NCBI RefSeq assembly: GCF_022637415.1
Contig: NZ_CP093340.1
Span: 2,356,001 to 2,420,000, forward strand
Length of the DNA: 64,000 nucleotides
Direction: 5' to 3'
Source: Luteimonas sp. S4-F44
GTDB taxonomy: Bacteria; Pseudomonadota; Gammaproteobacteria; Xanthomonadales; Xanthomonadaceae
The notes below the pieces were generated by a model. It had not been told where the DNA came from. It did no database searches and saw only the letters and a list, made by a program, of their open reading frames with translations. This document shows, one piece after another, positions 8,069-16,107 of the stretch; position 1 is the stretch's first letter, and each line of letters opens with the position of its first letter. Position numbers and translations under genes: made by a program.

Positions 8069-8077
8069 ATCATAGCA
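8069..8077 (-). promoter_or_regulatory. Extended -10 promoter of phaE-phaC
   Basis: On the minus strand TGcTATGAT combines the TGn extension with a near-consensus -10 (TATGAT). The -35 is poor, as is usual for extended -10 promoters. The phaE start codon lies about 26 nt downstream. Confidence 0.5.
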
Positions 8078-8138
8078 ACAGCCGCGTTTCACCCGGCGCA
8101 ATCGCACGGCGGCATCCCGAGCCGGCGCGCGCCCTGCC

Positions 8139-8759
8139 CTAGGGCTTGGGAATGCGCAGTGTCTTGCTGATCATCAGCGACCCCGACAGCGCAAACATCA
8201 GCACCAGCGGGTGCAACGACCAGGGCCCCAGTCGCACCTCGCCCAACCACAACGCATCGCCGATCCGGCCCTGCGCTGCCGCGATCGCAAGCACCACGAC
8301 CAGCAGCAGGCTGCTGGGGATTGGGGTGCCCTCGAAGAATTTCACCTTGTCGCCGCCGTCGGCCAGGGTCTCGGCGGTGACGTTGTAACGGGCCAGCCGG
8401 CTGACGCCGCATCCGACGAAGAAGCTGAGCACGATCCAGTCCCAGCCGCCCTGCATGCCGCAGGCGTAGGCCAGCGCCGCCGGCGCCAGGCCGAACGAGA
8501 TCACGTCGGCCAGCGAGTCGAGCTCGCGCCCCAGCGTGGAGGCGACCTTGCGCCAGCGCGCGATGCGGCCGTCGAGCGCGTCGAACACGAATGCCAGCGG
8601 AATCAGCGCCATCCCGATCAGCAGATCGCGCACACCGCCGTCCTGCAGGAACCGCATCGCGGCGAACACCGCGCCGGTGCCGCAGAACGCGTTGGCCAGC
8701 GTGAACCAGTCGGCCAGATGGAAGTCGCGCAGCATCGAGAAATGGCGGGGGCGGTGCAT
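8139..8759 (-). CDS. pssA: CDP-diacylglycerol-serine O-phosphatidyltransferase
   Basis: A 206-residue integral membrane CDP-alcohol phosphatidyltransferase. The signature D-G-x2-A-R-x8-G-x3-D-x3-D is present as DGRIARW, then GRELDSLADVISFG in the first cytoplasmic stretch after about residue 55. Six hydrophobic segments follow the family layout. The family uses CDP-DAG with serine to make phosphatidylserine, the precursor of phosphatidylethanolamine; the short length and the LADVISFG wording favour type II PssA over PgsA. The start (CAT at 8757-8759) has GGAG 5 nt upstream and gives MHRPRHFSMLRDF, a usual beginning. It is divergent from the SPFH operon. Confidence 0.88.
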   Translation of the reverse strand: MHRPRHFSMLRDFHLADWFTLANAFCGTGAVFAAMRFLQDGGVRDLLIGMALIPLAFVFDALDGRIARWRKVASTLGRELDSLADVISFGLAPAALAYACGMQGGWDWIVLSFFVGCGVSRLARYNVTAETLADGGDKVKFFEGTPIPSSLLLVVVLAIAAAQGRIGDALWLGEVRLGPWSLHPLVLMFALSGSLMISKTLRIPKP

Positions 8760-8828
8760 CGGGGCTCCAGGGCTGGAAGGGGCCTCCGCATCGTGCCGCG
8801 GCGGCGGGCAGACGCATGTGAGCGCCGC

Positions 8829-8857
8829 TTGACAGAATGATATCGTATCGATATCAC
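8829..8857 (+). promoter_or_regulatory. Promoter with palindromic operator for SPFH operon
   Basis: A perfect -35 (TTGACA, 8829-8834) is followed after 17 nt by TATCAC (8852-8857) as -10. Between them and overlapping the -10 is TGATATCGTATCGATATCA (8838-8856), two perfect 8-bp arms around a 3-nt centre. The position is the classic place for a repressor that blocks RNA polymerase. The ribosome binding site GGAG follows at 8873-8876, 7 nt before the ATG. Confidence 0.72.
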
Positions 8858-8883
8858 TTGGCGAACTCTTCCGGAGATGCCGC

Positions 8884-9735
8884 ATGAAAGAGAATCCGAT
8901 CCGCTCCTTCCCCGGCATCCCGGTGGTGGGACTGCAACTCGCGGTGATCGCCGCCTGCGCCTGGCTGATGCTCAACACCGGCGGCGTGCTGCCGGTGCTG
9001 GCGGTCGTGGCCGCGCTGCTGACCGCGTTCTGCGCACTCGGCCTGTACATGGTCGAGCCCAACCAGGCCGCCGTGCTGAGTCTGTTCGGCCGCTATGTCG
9101 GCACCGCCAAGGACAACGGGCTGCGCTGGAACAACCCCTTCCTGACCAAGAAGAAGGTTTCCTTGCGCGTGCGCAACTTCGAGAGCGGGCGGCTGAAGGT
9201 CAACGAGCTCGACGGCAGCCCGATCGAGATCGCGGCGGTGATCGTCTGGCGCGTGGTCGACTCGGCCGAAGCGGTGTTCAACGTCGACAGCTACGAGAGC
9301 TTCGTGCACATCCAGTCCGAAGCAGCGTTGCGCGCGATGGCGACCAGCTATCCCTACGACCAGCACGAGGACGGGCAGATCTCGCTGCGCAGCCATCCGA
9401 TCGAGATCTCCGACCGGCTCAAGGAGCATCTCGACGAGCGCCTGGCCTCGGCGGGCGTGGAGGTGCTCGAGGCGCGGATCAGCCATCTGGCCTACGCGCC
9501 GGAGATCGCCCACGCGATGCTGCAGCGTCAGCAGGCCAATGCGGTGATCGCGGCGCGCACGCGGATCGTCGCCGGCGCGGTGGGCATGGTCGAAATGGCG
9601 CTGGCGGAGCTGCAGAAGAGCGGCGTGGTCCAGCTCGACGAGGAGCGCCGCGCGGCGATGGTCAGCAACCTGCTGGTGGTGCTGTGCGCCGACCGCGGCA
9701 CCCAGCCGGTGGTCAACGCGGGCTCGCTGTACTGA
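8884..9735 (+). CDS. SPFH (band 7) domain protein
   Basis: A 283-residue stomatin/prohibitin-type membrane protein. Two hydrophobic segments at about residues 12-55 anchor it, then the SPFH domain runs from [20 protein letters not shown] to about residue 215 ([28 protein letters not shown] is the central part). The segment after it is Ala/Glu-rich helical ([31 protein letters not shown]), as used for oligomerisation in flotillin-like proteins. SPFH proteins organise membrane microdomains and often partner with proteases. Here it is the first of five overlapping genes ending in a CPBP membrane protease, behind a promoter with a palindromic operator. Confidence 0.88.
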   Translation: MKENPIRSFPGIPVVGLQLAVIAACAWLMLNTGGVLPVLAVVAALLTAFCALGLYMVEPNQAAVLSLFGRYVGTAKDNGLRWNNPFLTKKKVSLRVRNFESGRLKVNELDGSPIEIAAVIVWRVVDSAEAVFNVDSYESFVHIQSEAALRAMATSYPYDQHEDGQISLRSHPIEISDRLKEHLDERLASAGVEVLEARISHLAYAPEIAHAMLQRQQANAVIAARTRIVAGAVGMVEMALAELQKSGVVQLDEERRAAMVSNLLVVLCADRGTQPVVNAGSLY

Positions 9736-10073
9736 TGGCCGCCCATCATGTCGTCGCGCTGGTGTTCGCGATCTTCGCGCTGCCCGCGTTCGTGTTCGCG
9801 CGCTGGCTCGGCGACGGCCGGCTGCCGCTGGCCGGCCACAGCGGCATGACCGTCCGCGACAAGGCGCTGCTCGACAGCCGACTGGCGCGGCTGATGCGGA
9901 TGGTCGGCGTGGCCACGCTGGCCACCGCGACCGGCATCGCGCTGTGGGGCGACGACGACCGCCGGCTGTCGATCCTGGCGGTGGTCATGGTACTCGTGGT
10001 CAACGGGCTGGCGATCGCGTTCGTCTACACCGTCGCCCGCAGCAAGCGACGCGCACGCGGCGGGCACGGGTGA
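9735..10073 (+). CDS. Small membrane protein of SPFH operon
   Basis: A 112-residue membrane protein without a recognised family. It has about three hydrophobic segments: [20 protein letters not shown] (2-21), [16 protein letters not shown] (about 56-71) and [21 protein letters not shown] (about 80-100), with a basic C-terminus (SKRRARGG). The ATG overlaps the stop of the SPFH gene (TGATG) and its own TGA overlaps the GTG of the next gene, so it is translationally coupled on both sides. It probably works with the SPFH protein in the membrane; that is inference from position only. Confidence 0.72.
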   Translation: MAAHHVVALVFAIFALPAFVFARWLGDGRLPLAGHSGMTVRDKALLDSRLARLMRMVGVATLATATGIALWGDDDRRLSILAVVMVLVVNGLAIAFVYTVARSKRRARGGHG

Positions 10074-10267
10074 GCGCCCGCAAGGCCTATCCGCTGCGGA
10101 TCGATGCCACGGTGCTGGCCGCGGTGCAGCGCTGGGCCGATGATGAACTGCGCAGCGTCAACGCGCAGATCGAGTACGTCTTGCGCGACGCGTTGCGCCG
10201 GGCCGGCCGGCTGCCGGCACCCGGGCAGCCCGATCGCACGCCACCCAAGGGAGAGTCGCATGAGTGA
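10070..10267 (+). CDS. Arc-like ribbon-helix-helix protein
   Basis: A 65-residue protein starting at GTG 10070 (GTGA overlap with the previous gene). The sequence [19 protein letters not shown] followed by [20 protein letters not shown] matches the Arc/MetJ ribbon-helix-helix layout: one beta strand (YPLRID), helix 1, the SVN turn and helix 2. Such proteins bind DNA as dimers and often repress their own operon, so it is a candidate to read the palindrome at 8838-8856, though this is inferred. A disordered Pro-rich tail ([14 protein letters not shown]) follows. No toxin partner is visible next to it. Confidence 0.78.
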   Translation: MSARKAYPLRIDATVLAAVQRWADDELRSVNAQIEYVLRDALRRAGRLPAPGQPDRTPPKGESHE

Positions 10268-10436
10268 GCGCTGGCAGTACAAGGTGCAGGAAATCAAACC
10301 GGGCATGTTCGGCCTCAAGACCGAGAAGGTCGAAGCCGAACTGCAGACGCTCGGCCAGCAGGGCTGGGAGCTGGTCGATGTCGTGCAGGCTGCGCCGTGG
10401 CAGCCGATGATGTTGTTCATGAAGCGCCGGACATGA
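10260..10436 (+). CDS. DUF4177 domain protein
   Basis: A 58-residue protein covering one DUF4177 domain: [10 protein letters not shown] as the first strand, [21 protein letters not shown] as the helix with the family's GWELV signature, and MMLFMKRR as the closing strand. Function unknown in the family; members are small cytoplasmic alpha-beta proteins. It overlaps the RHH gene by 8 nt and the CPBP gene by ATGA, so it belongs to the same transcript. Confidence 0.85.
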   Translation: MSERWQYKVQEIKPGMFGLKTEKVEAELQTLGQQGWELVDVVQAAPWQPMMLFMKRRT

Positions 10437-11254
10437 GTACCGCCGCAGCGCCCCGCGTCCGTCAGGACCTGCGTGTGGCAGTGGCGCTTGCCGCAGCCGC
10501 GGCGCTGTCGACGGTCGCCGTGTTCCCGTACCTGATGCAGCTCGCGCCGGGCAGAATCGAGGCGTTGCCGGTGCCGCTGCCGGCATTGATCGCGATCCAG
10601 GCGATGCAGATGTTCGTGCTCGCCGCCCTGTTGGCCTGGGCGGGATTGCGCATGGGGCATCGCGTCGGGCTGGGCGCACCGCTGCTGCAGCGCTGGCTCA
10701 ACCGCCATGGCCAGGCGCGACTGGCCCCGCTGCAGCCTTGGCGCGCCGCCGGCCTGGGCACTGCCGCGGCAGTGGTCGTGCTGGTCTTGTCCGCCCTGCT
10801 CGACCCGCTGCTGCTGCCACCGGCCAAGGTCGCGATGCAGGACATCGACGGCGCGCGCAGCGCGGCATACGGGCTGCTCGCCTCGTTCTACGGCGGCATC
10901 GTCGAGGAACTGCAGTTGCGGCTGTTCCTGATGACCCTGCTGGCCTGGGTCGCCACCTGGCTGCTGCGACGCGACCGTGGCTATGACGGCAACTTGCCGC
11001 CCGCCGCGGCGTGGATCGCGATCCTGGGCGCGGCGCTGCTGTTCGGCGCCGGCCACCTGCCCGCAGCCGCCGGCGTCTGGGATCTCGATGCCGGGGTGAT
11101 CGCGCGCACCGTGCTGCTCAACGCGCTCGCCGGCATCACCTTCGGCTGGTTGTACTGGAAGCGCGGCCTGGAGATGGCGATCGTGGCGCACTTCACGGCC
11201 GATCTGGTGCTGCACGTGCTGATGCCGTTGCTAATGCCGCACACGGTGCTCTGA
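10433..11254 (+). CDS. CPBP family intramembrane glutamic endopeptidase
   Basis: A 273-residue polytopic membrane protein of the CPBP (CAAX protease/bacteriocin-processing, Abi) family. Catalytic motif 1 is GGIVEELQLRLF with Glu158-Glu159 and Arg163; motif 2 contains the His of LFGAGHLPA; motif 3 is IVAHFTADLVLH near the C-terminus. These are the three signatures of glutamic intramembrane proteases. Eight or so membrane segments fit the family. In bacteria these enzymes cleave lipid-modified or membrane peptides, or confer bacteriocin immunity. As the last gene of the SPFH operon it could be the protease partner of the SPFH scaffold. Confidence 0.87.
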   Translation: MSTAAAPRVRQDLRVAVALAAAAALSTVAVFPYLMQLAPGRIEALPVPLPALIAIQAMQMFVLAALLAWAGLRMGHRVGLGAPLLQRWLNRHGQARLAPLQPWRAAGLGTAAAVVVLVLSALLDPLLLPPAKVAMQDIDGARSAAYGLLASFYGGIVEELQLRLFLMTLLAWVATWLLRRDRGYDGNLPPAAAWIAILGAALLFGAGHLPAAAGVWDLDAGVIARTVLLNALAGITFGWLYWKRGLEMAIVAHFTADLVLHVLMPLLMPHTVL

Positions 11255-11298
11255 ACGCCAAGGCCTGCGGGCGTCGTGCGTGGCCGACGCCCGGCCGG

Positions 11299-11310
11299 TA
11301 AGCTGGGGCG
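11299..11310 (+). promoter_or_regulatory. -10 element, possible leaderless start
   Basis: TAAGCT at 11299-11304 ends 6 nt before the ATG at 11311 and no Shine-Dalgarno is present, matching the spacing seen at four other genes in the window. Confidence 0.42.
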
Positions 11311-12105
11311 ATGCGTCGACCGCCCGCCGCCCTGCTCGTCAACACCCCGGACATCGAACTATGGCCGGCCGCCTTGCTGCGCGCGCGCGCCAATCGCGAT
11401 GCCCGCGTGCTTGCGCGCGCGTCGTGGGTGCTGCGGCGAAAACGCGACGGCCGCTATCTGGCTGCGCTGCTTCCCGAGGGACTGATGCCGCTGCTGCCCG
11501 ACTGGCGCCGCACGCCCGGGCTCGATGCGGCACTGGACCTGCTCGACACGTCACCAGCCGCCCTCCCGTCCACCCCAGCCGACACGCTGCCGATCGCGCG
11601 GCTGCAGGCGCGGCTCGACAGCCTGGGCATCGAGGCACAGACCTACACGGCCCGCACCGGCCTGTCGCTGGTGCCCGAGCCGACCTGGCTGGCCTTCGCC
11701 GGCGTCGACCGCTACCGTCGCCCGCTGTGGCTGCAGGCCGAGGCGGCCCAGGGGTGGACGCGGATGCGCGAGGCCGCGCGGGGCGACGGCATCGCACTCG
11801 AGGCGATTTCCGGCTACCGCAGCCATGACTACCAACTCGGCATCTTCGAGCGCAAACGCGCCCGCGGCCTCGACGTGGACGCCATCCTCGAAGTCAACGC
11901 CGCCCCCGGCTACAGCGAGCACCATTCGGGCAGTGCGCTCGACATCGGCACGCCCGGCGAGCCCAGCGCCGAGCCCTCGTTCGAGGCGACGCCGGCATTC
12001 GCCTGGCTGACGCGCCACGCCAGCGACCACGGCTTTGCAATGAGCTATCCGCGGGGCAATCCCCACGGCATCGTCTACGAGCCGTGGCACTGGCGCCACC
12101 GCTGA
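11311..12105 (+). CDS. M15 family D-alanyl-D-alanine carboxypeptidase (VanY-like)
   Basis: A 264-residue LAS-family zinc peptidase of type M15B that trims the terminal D-Ala of peptidoglycan stems. The catalytic half begins at about residue 140: SGYRSHDYQ (167-175), SEHHSGSALDIG with zinc ligands His204 and Asp211, and EPWHWR with catalytic Glu257 and ligand His260. The N-terminal 120 residues are an extra domain without a clear signal peptide; NTPDIELWPAALLRARANRD is of unknown role. So it may act in the cytoplasm or leave by an unusual route. It starts with its own -10 element 6 nt before the ATG and converges on the DUF423 gene. Confidence 0.85.
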   Translation: MRRPPAALLVNTPDIELWPAALLRARANRDARVLARASWVLRRKRDGRYLAALLPEGLMPLLPDWRRTPGLDAALDLLDTSPAALPSTPADTLPIARLQARLDSLGIEAQTYTARTGLSLVPEPTWLAFAGVDRYRRPLWLQAEAAQGWTRMREAARGDGIALEAISGYRSHDYQLGIFERKRARGLDVDAILEVNAAPGYSEHHSGSALDIGTPGEPSAEPSFEATPAFAWLTRHASDHGFAMSYPRGNPHGIVYEPWHWRHR

Positions 12106-12110
12106 AGCAG

Positions 12111-12141
12111 CCGGGCGCGTCCGCGGCGCAGGCGCGCCCGG
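12111..12141. terminator. Hairpin between convergent genes
   Basis: CCGGGCGCG (12111-12119) pairs with CGCGCCCGG (12133-12141) around a 13-nt loop, between the stops of two convergent genes. No T tract follows on either strand, so it is a possible but weak bidirectional terminator. Confidence 0.35.
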
Positions 12142-12151
12142 CCGCGCGGCC

Positions 12152-12520
12152 TCAGCGCCGCGGCGCGCGCAACGCCGAGATCGCGTAGAGCAGCCAGCCG
12201 AACATCGTCAGCCCGCCGCCCCAGGGCGCGAACGCCGACGGCCCACCGAGCAGATGGCGCGAGACGACCGCGCCGGCGAACAGCAAGGTGCCGCCCAGCA
12301 GCGCCAGCAATGCCAGCTTCGCCATCGGATCGCGCAGGCCCCGCGACAACGCGGCCAGTGCGACGCCATGACCGAACGCGAACACGGCGGCCGACTGCAA
12401 CGCCGCACGCGCATCGCCTTCCACCCCGTGATTGGCATAGGCGGCCAGTGCCACGGCCACCCCGGCCAGCAGTGCGCCGGCCGCGGCCAGGCCCGATGCA
12501 TTCCCTTCGTATCTGCGCAA
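12152..12520 (-). CDS. DUF423 family membrane protein
   Basis: A 122-residue DUF423 (YwdK-like) protein with four membrane segments, function unknown in the family. Diagnostic parts are GVALAAYANHGVEG (the usual GAFGAHGL region), FGHGVALAALS and FAGAVVSRHLLGG, then a final TM (LTMFGWLLYAISAL). I place the start at TTG 12518-12520 because it is preceded by AGGGGGAGAG with good spacing and gives the standard length; there is no in-frame ATG nearby except far upstream. Confidence 0.85.
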   Translation of the reverse strand: MRRYEGNASGLAAAGALLAGVAVALAAYANHGVEGDARAALQSAAVFAFGHGVALAALSRGLRDPMAKLALLALLGGTLLFAGAVVSRHLLGGPSAFAPWGGGLTMFGWLLYAISALRAPRR

Positions 12521-12574
12521 GACACTCTCCCCCTGTCCTGGGGCACCGTGACGGTGCCCGGCTTCCCAACGCAA

Positions 12575-12601
12575 CACGCCGCATCCAAGGGATGCGGCGT
12601 G
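12575..12601 (-). terminator. Hairpin downstream of SRPBCC/GyrI-like gene
   Basis: A perfect 12-bp stem (CACGCCGCATCC with GGATGCGGCGTG) and 3-nt loop lie 36 nt beyond the stop at 12637. On the minus strand the tail reads GTTGCGTTGGG, which is T-poor, so termination would depend on stem strength. Confidence 0.5.
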
Positions 12602-12636
12602 GGCGTGATCCTGTGTCGCGGTACGAAGACCGCCGC

Positions 12637-13809
12637 TTACGGCTGCTGGCGCAAGGTCCAGAAGACTTCGAATTCGCCGTTCTCGGTGAACGCGGCTTCG
12701 ATGCCGTTGCGGTAGGACTCGTACGGACGATCGGTGACTTCGTAGCCCTGGGTCAGTGCCCAGGCGCGCACGGCGTTGCGGACGTTGTCCAGCTCGGCCA
12801 TGAAGCCCTTGTAGTTGGCCTTGGCGACGCGACCGCGTGGCTGGTGCACGTACTTCACCGGGCCCAGCAGCTCGAGACCGGACAGCTCGGCGGCATCGGT
12901 GGCCGGCGCCTCAGGTGCAGTGGCGACCGGCGCGTCGCCTTCGCCCTCGCCTTCGCCCTCGGCGGCGGCAGTAGCGGCAGGCGCGGCCGGACCGGTGCCC
13001 TTGGCGCGGACCGGCAGCGCGATGTCGAAGGTGTAGGTCTCGCGGCCCAGCTCGGTGGTGATGACGCGCAGCGGACCGGCGGCTTCCAGATCATTGGCCG
13101 CCATCGTGCGGTTGATCCACTCCAGGTTGGCCTTCATCGAGTCCTGGATGACCTGGTTGTTGCGCTCGACCGCGCCGGCGCTGACGACCAGCAGGTTCTC
13201 GGCCGGACGGTCGACCGCCGCCAGACCCGACAGCGAGCTGCCTTCGACCCGGTAGTCGACGTTCGGCACGGCGGCCAGCAGGTTGCCCATCTGGCCCAGG
13301 CCCAGCTTCATGTCGTCGCCGACGTTGCGGCTGACGTAGAGGCCGGCGAAACGACCGAGCAGATCCCAGCCGTAATCGACGTTGTAGGTCTGGGTGATCT
13401 CGATGTTGCGGTTGTTGCGCCCGGTCGGCTTCAGCGTGAAGGTCATCTTCTTGTTGTCGCCGCGCTGCGGGTTCTCGACCGCGTAGACCACGCGCTTGTC
13501 GGGATCGGACTCGGTGATCTCCCAGTGGCCCTGGCCGATGCGCTTGTCCTGCGAGGTGTAGTCGACGCGGGCGCCGACGCCGGCATCCGGGCCGGAGAGC
13601 TTGAGCTGGACGGCGGGGTCGTAGCGCGGAATCGGCGACCAGTCCTTGAAACGACGGACGCTATTGATCGTGTCGAACACGATCGACTGCCGACGGTTGG
13701 TCTCGACAGATTCGGTCAACGTGCGGCTGGACGGAAGCAGCACGGCCACCACCAGGAACAGCACGGCGACGATGACGCAAGAGATCAGCAGTTCGAGCAG
13801 ACGGGTCAT
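12637..13809 (-). CDS. SRPBCC-GyrI-like two-domain membrane-anchored protein
   Basis: A 390-residue protein with an N-terminal membrane anchor (LLISCVIVAVLFLVVAVLLP, about 6-26), then an SRPBCC/polyketide-cyclase-type domain (about 35-185) starting RRQSIVFDTINSVRRFKDWSP. The C-terminal part (about 200-390) resembles GyrI-like/effector-binding domains, ending NGIEAAFTENGEFEVFWTLRQ. The two parts bind small hydrophobic ligands or drugs in other proteins; the reaction here is unknown. Between them is an acidic linker with EGEGEGEGD, coded by two perfect copies of a 12-bp unit. It sits alone, with a possible promoter about 60 nt upstream and a hairpin behind it. Confidence 0.78.
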   Translation of the reverse strand: MTRLLELLISCVIVAVLFLVVAVLLPSSRTLTESVETNRRQSIVFDTINSVRRFKDWSPIPRYDPAVQLKLSGPDAGVGARVDYTSQDKRIGQGHWEITESDPDKRVVYAVENPQRGDNKKMTFTLKPTGRNNRNIEITQTYNVDYGWDLLGRFAGLYVSRNVGDDMKLGLGQMGNLLAAVPNVDYRVEGSSLSGLAAVDRPAENLLVVSAGAVERNNQVIQDSMKANLEWINRTMAANDLEAAGPLRVITTELGRETYTFDIALPVRAKGTGPAAPAATAAAEGEGEGEGDAPVATAPEAPATDAAELSGLELLGPVKYVHQPRGRVAKANYKGFMAELDNVRNAVRAWALTQGYEVTDRPYESYRNGIEAAFTENGEFEVFWTLRQQP

Positions 13810-13868
13810 TCAGGGTTCTCCAGGACCAATTCCGGCCTGAGGCGGCACAGACCGGCAATCGTAGCAAG

Positions 13869-13874
13869 ATTGTA
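13869..13874 (-). promoter_or_regulatory. Possible -10 for SRPBCC/GyrI-like gene
   Basis: TACAAT on the minus strand, about 60 nt upstream of the ATG at 13807-13809. The -35 is not recognisable. Confidence 0.32.
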
Positions 13875-14051
13875 TTGCCGCGGGCGAGCGATGTTGCGAG
13901 CGAATCGACGGCCGCGATCGTGCCTTCGCGCCGGAGGCGACCGCCACCGGGCGCGCCGCGCCGGGCCGCGGACGACACCGGTGTCGTGCAGGCGCCGTCG
14001 GAGCGGCCTGGAGGACCGCTTCATCGCGTCAGCGAACCGCGTCTTTCCCGC

Positions 14052-14693
14052 TCAGACCAGTTGCAGTTCGAAGGCCTTGAGCACGGCCCGTGTGCGGTCG
14101 CGCACGCCGAGTTTGGACAGGATGTTGGAGACGTGGTTCTTGATCGTGCCCTCGGCCACGCCCAGCGAGTTGGCGATCTCCTTGTTGGAGAAGCCGCCGG
14201 CCATCAGCCGCAGGATCTCGGTCTCGCGGTCGGTCAGCGGATCGGGCCGGTCGAGGCTGACGAACTCGTTGCGCATCTGCTCCAAGCCGGTCAACAGGCG
14301 CTGGGTCACCGCCGGCTGCACCAGCGAGCCGCCGTCGGCGACCGTGCGGATGGCGCCGACCAGTTGCTCGAGCGACACATCCTTGAGCAGATACCCCTTG
14401 GCCCCGGCCTTGAGGCCGGCCAGCACCAATTGGTCGTCGTCGAAGGTGGTCAGGATGATCGTCGGCGGCAGCGCGTCGGCGCGCGCCAGCGACTGCAGCG
14501 CCTCGAGGCCGGACATTGCCGGCATACGCATGTCCATCAGCACCACATCGGGCTTGAGACCGGGGATCAGGTCGACCGCCTGGCGGCCGTCGGATGCCTC
14601 GCCGACCACTTCGATGCCGCCGTCGAGCGCGAGCAGCGAGCGGATGCCCTGGCGGACTAGGGTCTGGTCGTCGACCAGGCAGACTCGGATCAT
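14052..14693 (-). CDS. NarL/FixJ-family response regulator
   Basis: A 213-residue response regulator. The receiver domain (1-120) has acidic pocket Asp8-Asp9, phospho-acceptor Asp54 in LMDMRMP, and Lys104 in GYLLKD. The output is a LuxR-type helix-turn-helix (about 145-208): LTDRETEILRLMAGGFSNKEIA, then GVAEGTIKNHVSNILSKL. Phosphorylation by the adjacent kinase should drive dimer binding to DNA. The gene is 23 nt downstream of the histidine kinase and forms a two-component operon with it. The DesR/LiaR-like wording suggests an envelope-stress or membrane-fluidity stimulus, but no target is encoded next to it. Confidence 0.93.
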   Translation of the reverse strand: MIRVCLVDDQTLVRQGIRSLLALDGGIEVVGEASDGRQAVDLIPGLKPDVVLMDMRMPAMSGLEALQSLARADALPPTIILTTFDDDQLVLAGLKAGAKGYLLKDVSLEQLVGAIRTVADGGSLVQPAVTQRLLTGLEQMRNEFVSLDRPDPLTDRETEILRLMAGGFSNKEIANSLGVAEGTIKNHVSNILSKLGVRDRTRAVLKAFELQLV

Positions 14694-14716
14694 GGGGCCT
14701 CCCAACGGATGCGGGC

Positions 14717-15931
14717 TCACGGCGGCGGGGACGTGGCGGTGCGGGGTGCAGCATCGCGCAGGCGGGCGTCGTCCGCCAGCGGCAATTCCAGGCGCAGCAC
14801 GAAGCCGTTGCCCGGCGCGGTCTCGACCTGCAGGGTGCCGCCATAGGCGGCCAGCCGCTCACGCATGCCGGTCAAGCCGTTGCCGGCGCGGGCGATGTCG
14901 GCGCCGCGGCCGTCGTCGCGGGCATCGAGCCGGATCGCGCCCGCGTCCTGGACGTAGCGCAGCCGCAGTAGGCTGGCGCCGGAATGGCGCACGGCATTGG
15001 TGATGATCTCCTGGGTGCAGCGCAGCAGCACGTGCGCGCGCTCAGGATCGTCGACCAGGAACTGTTTCGGCATCTGCATGTCGATCCGCAGGCTCGGCAC
15101 ATTCTCGGCCAGCGGCAGCAATGTGGCGCGCATATCGATGGCATCGTCGTCGCGCAGCTGGCTGACCGCCTCACGCACGTCGCTGAGCAGCAGCTTGGCC
15201 AGCGTCTGCGCCTGGCCCACATGCTCCTGCGCCTGCCCGCTGGCCAGATGGCTGGCGATCTCCAGGTTCAGGCTCAGCGCGGTCAGGTGGTGGCCCAGCA
15301 GGTCATGCAGTTCGCGTGAGATGCGCGTGCGTTCATTGACGCGCACGCTCTCGGCGAGCAGCGCACGGGTCGCGCGCAGTTCGGCGTTGAGCCGGCGCTG
15401 CTCCTCCCGGGCCTGCGCCTGTTGCCGCGCGACCAGGCCGGTCACGAACGCAAAGCCGGTGAAGCCCACGTACAGCGCGGCCTGCAGCACCGCCTCGGCC
15501 CAGGTGAAATCGAAGCCGCGTACATAGACCGGCACGATCACGAACTCGCAGGCCACCAGCAGCGCCACCCCGACCCACAGCGGCAGCAGCCACGGCAGCA
15601 CGCAGGCCACGACCATCAGCAGGATGCTGCCCAGGCCGCTCTGGCTGTAGTAGCTGATCGCGATCGCACTGCCGGCCAGCACCAGCACCAGCAGCCGGTC
15701 GAGCACGCCGATGCGGCGCTCGCCCAGGCTGCGCGTGAGCCAGGCGTAGCTGGTGCCGAACACCGCCCAGGCCAGCCAGGAGGCCCAGCTGTCGAGCCAG
15801 AGCCGCGCCCCGCCCTCGACCAGTTGGTCGGCCGGGGCCAGCGACAGCATCAGCAACGGCAGACCGATCACCGCCCAGGTGAACAGGCCGGCGACGCGCA
15901 GCAAGCGGTTGTGGTTCAGGGCGCGGATCAT
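14717..15931 (-). CDS. Sensor histidine kinase, NarL/DesK type
   Basis: A 404-residue membrane histidine kinase. Residues 10-165 hold about five to six membrane segments without a large periplasmic loop, the layout of DesK/LiaS-type kinases that sense the membrane itself. A short coiled coil follows (LVARQQAQAREEQRRLNAEL), then the HisKA_3 box RISRELHDLLGHHLTALSL with phospho-acceptor His209. The HATPase_c domain shows the N box (TQEIITNAVRHS), G1 (DARDDGRGAD) and G2 (GNGLTGMRERLAAYGG). It precedes its response regulator by 23 nt. It is divergent from the GNAT gene at 16108. Confidence 0.93.
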   Translation of the reverse strand: MIRALNHNRLLRVAGLFTWAVIGLPLLMLSLAPADQLVEGGARLWLDSWASWLAWAVFGTSYAWLTRSLGERRIGVLDRLLVLVLAGSAIAISYYSQSGLGSILLMVVACVLPWLLPLWVGVALLVACEFVIVPVYVRGFDFTWAEAVLQAALYVGFTGFAFVTGLVARQQAQAREEQRRLNAELRATRALLAESVRVNERTRISRELHDLLGHHLTALSLNLEIASHLASGQAQEHVGQAQTLAKLLLSDVREAVSQLRDDDAIDMRATLLPLAENVPSLRIDMQMPKQFLVDDPERAHVLLRCTQEIITNAVRHSGASLLRLRYVQDAGAIRLDARDDGRGADIARAGNGLTGMRERLAAYGGTLQVETAPGNGFVLRLELPLADDARLRDAAPRTATSPPP

Positions 15932-16107
15932 GCGCCATGGTAGGCACGCGCGGGGCCTCGCGCGCAGGGCCTGAAGTCATGCCGGGCGCCGCGGCGTGCC
16001 TCGCCCGCGCGCGGCGGGCATGCAATAATCCGCGCTTGCGACGCATTGCGGCCAAAGTTGCCGCCTGCGGTCGATTCGTGTGTCTGTCGTCTCACATGGA
16101 GTCTGGA

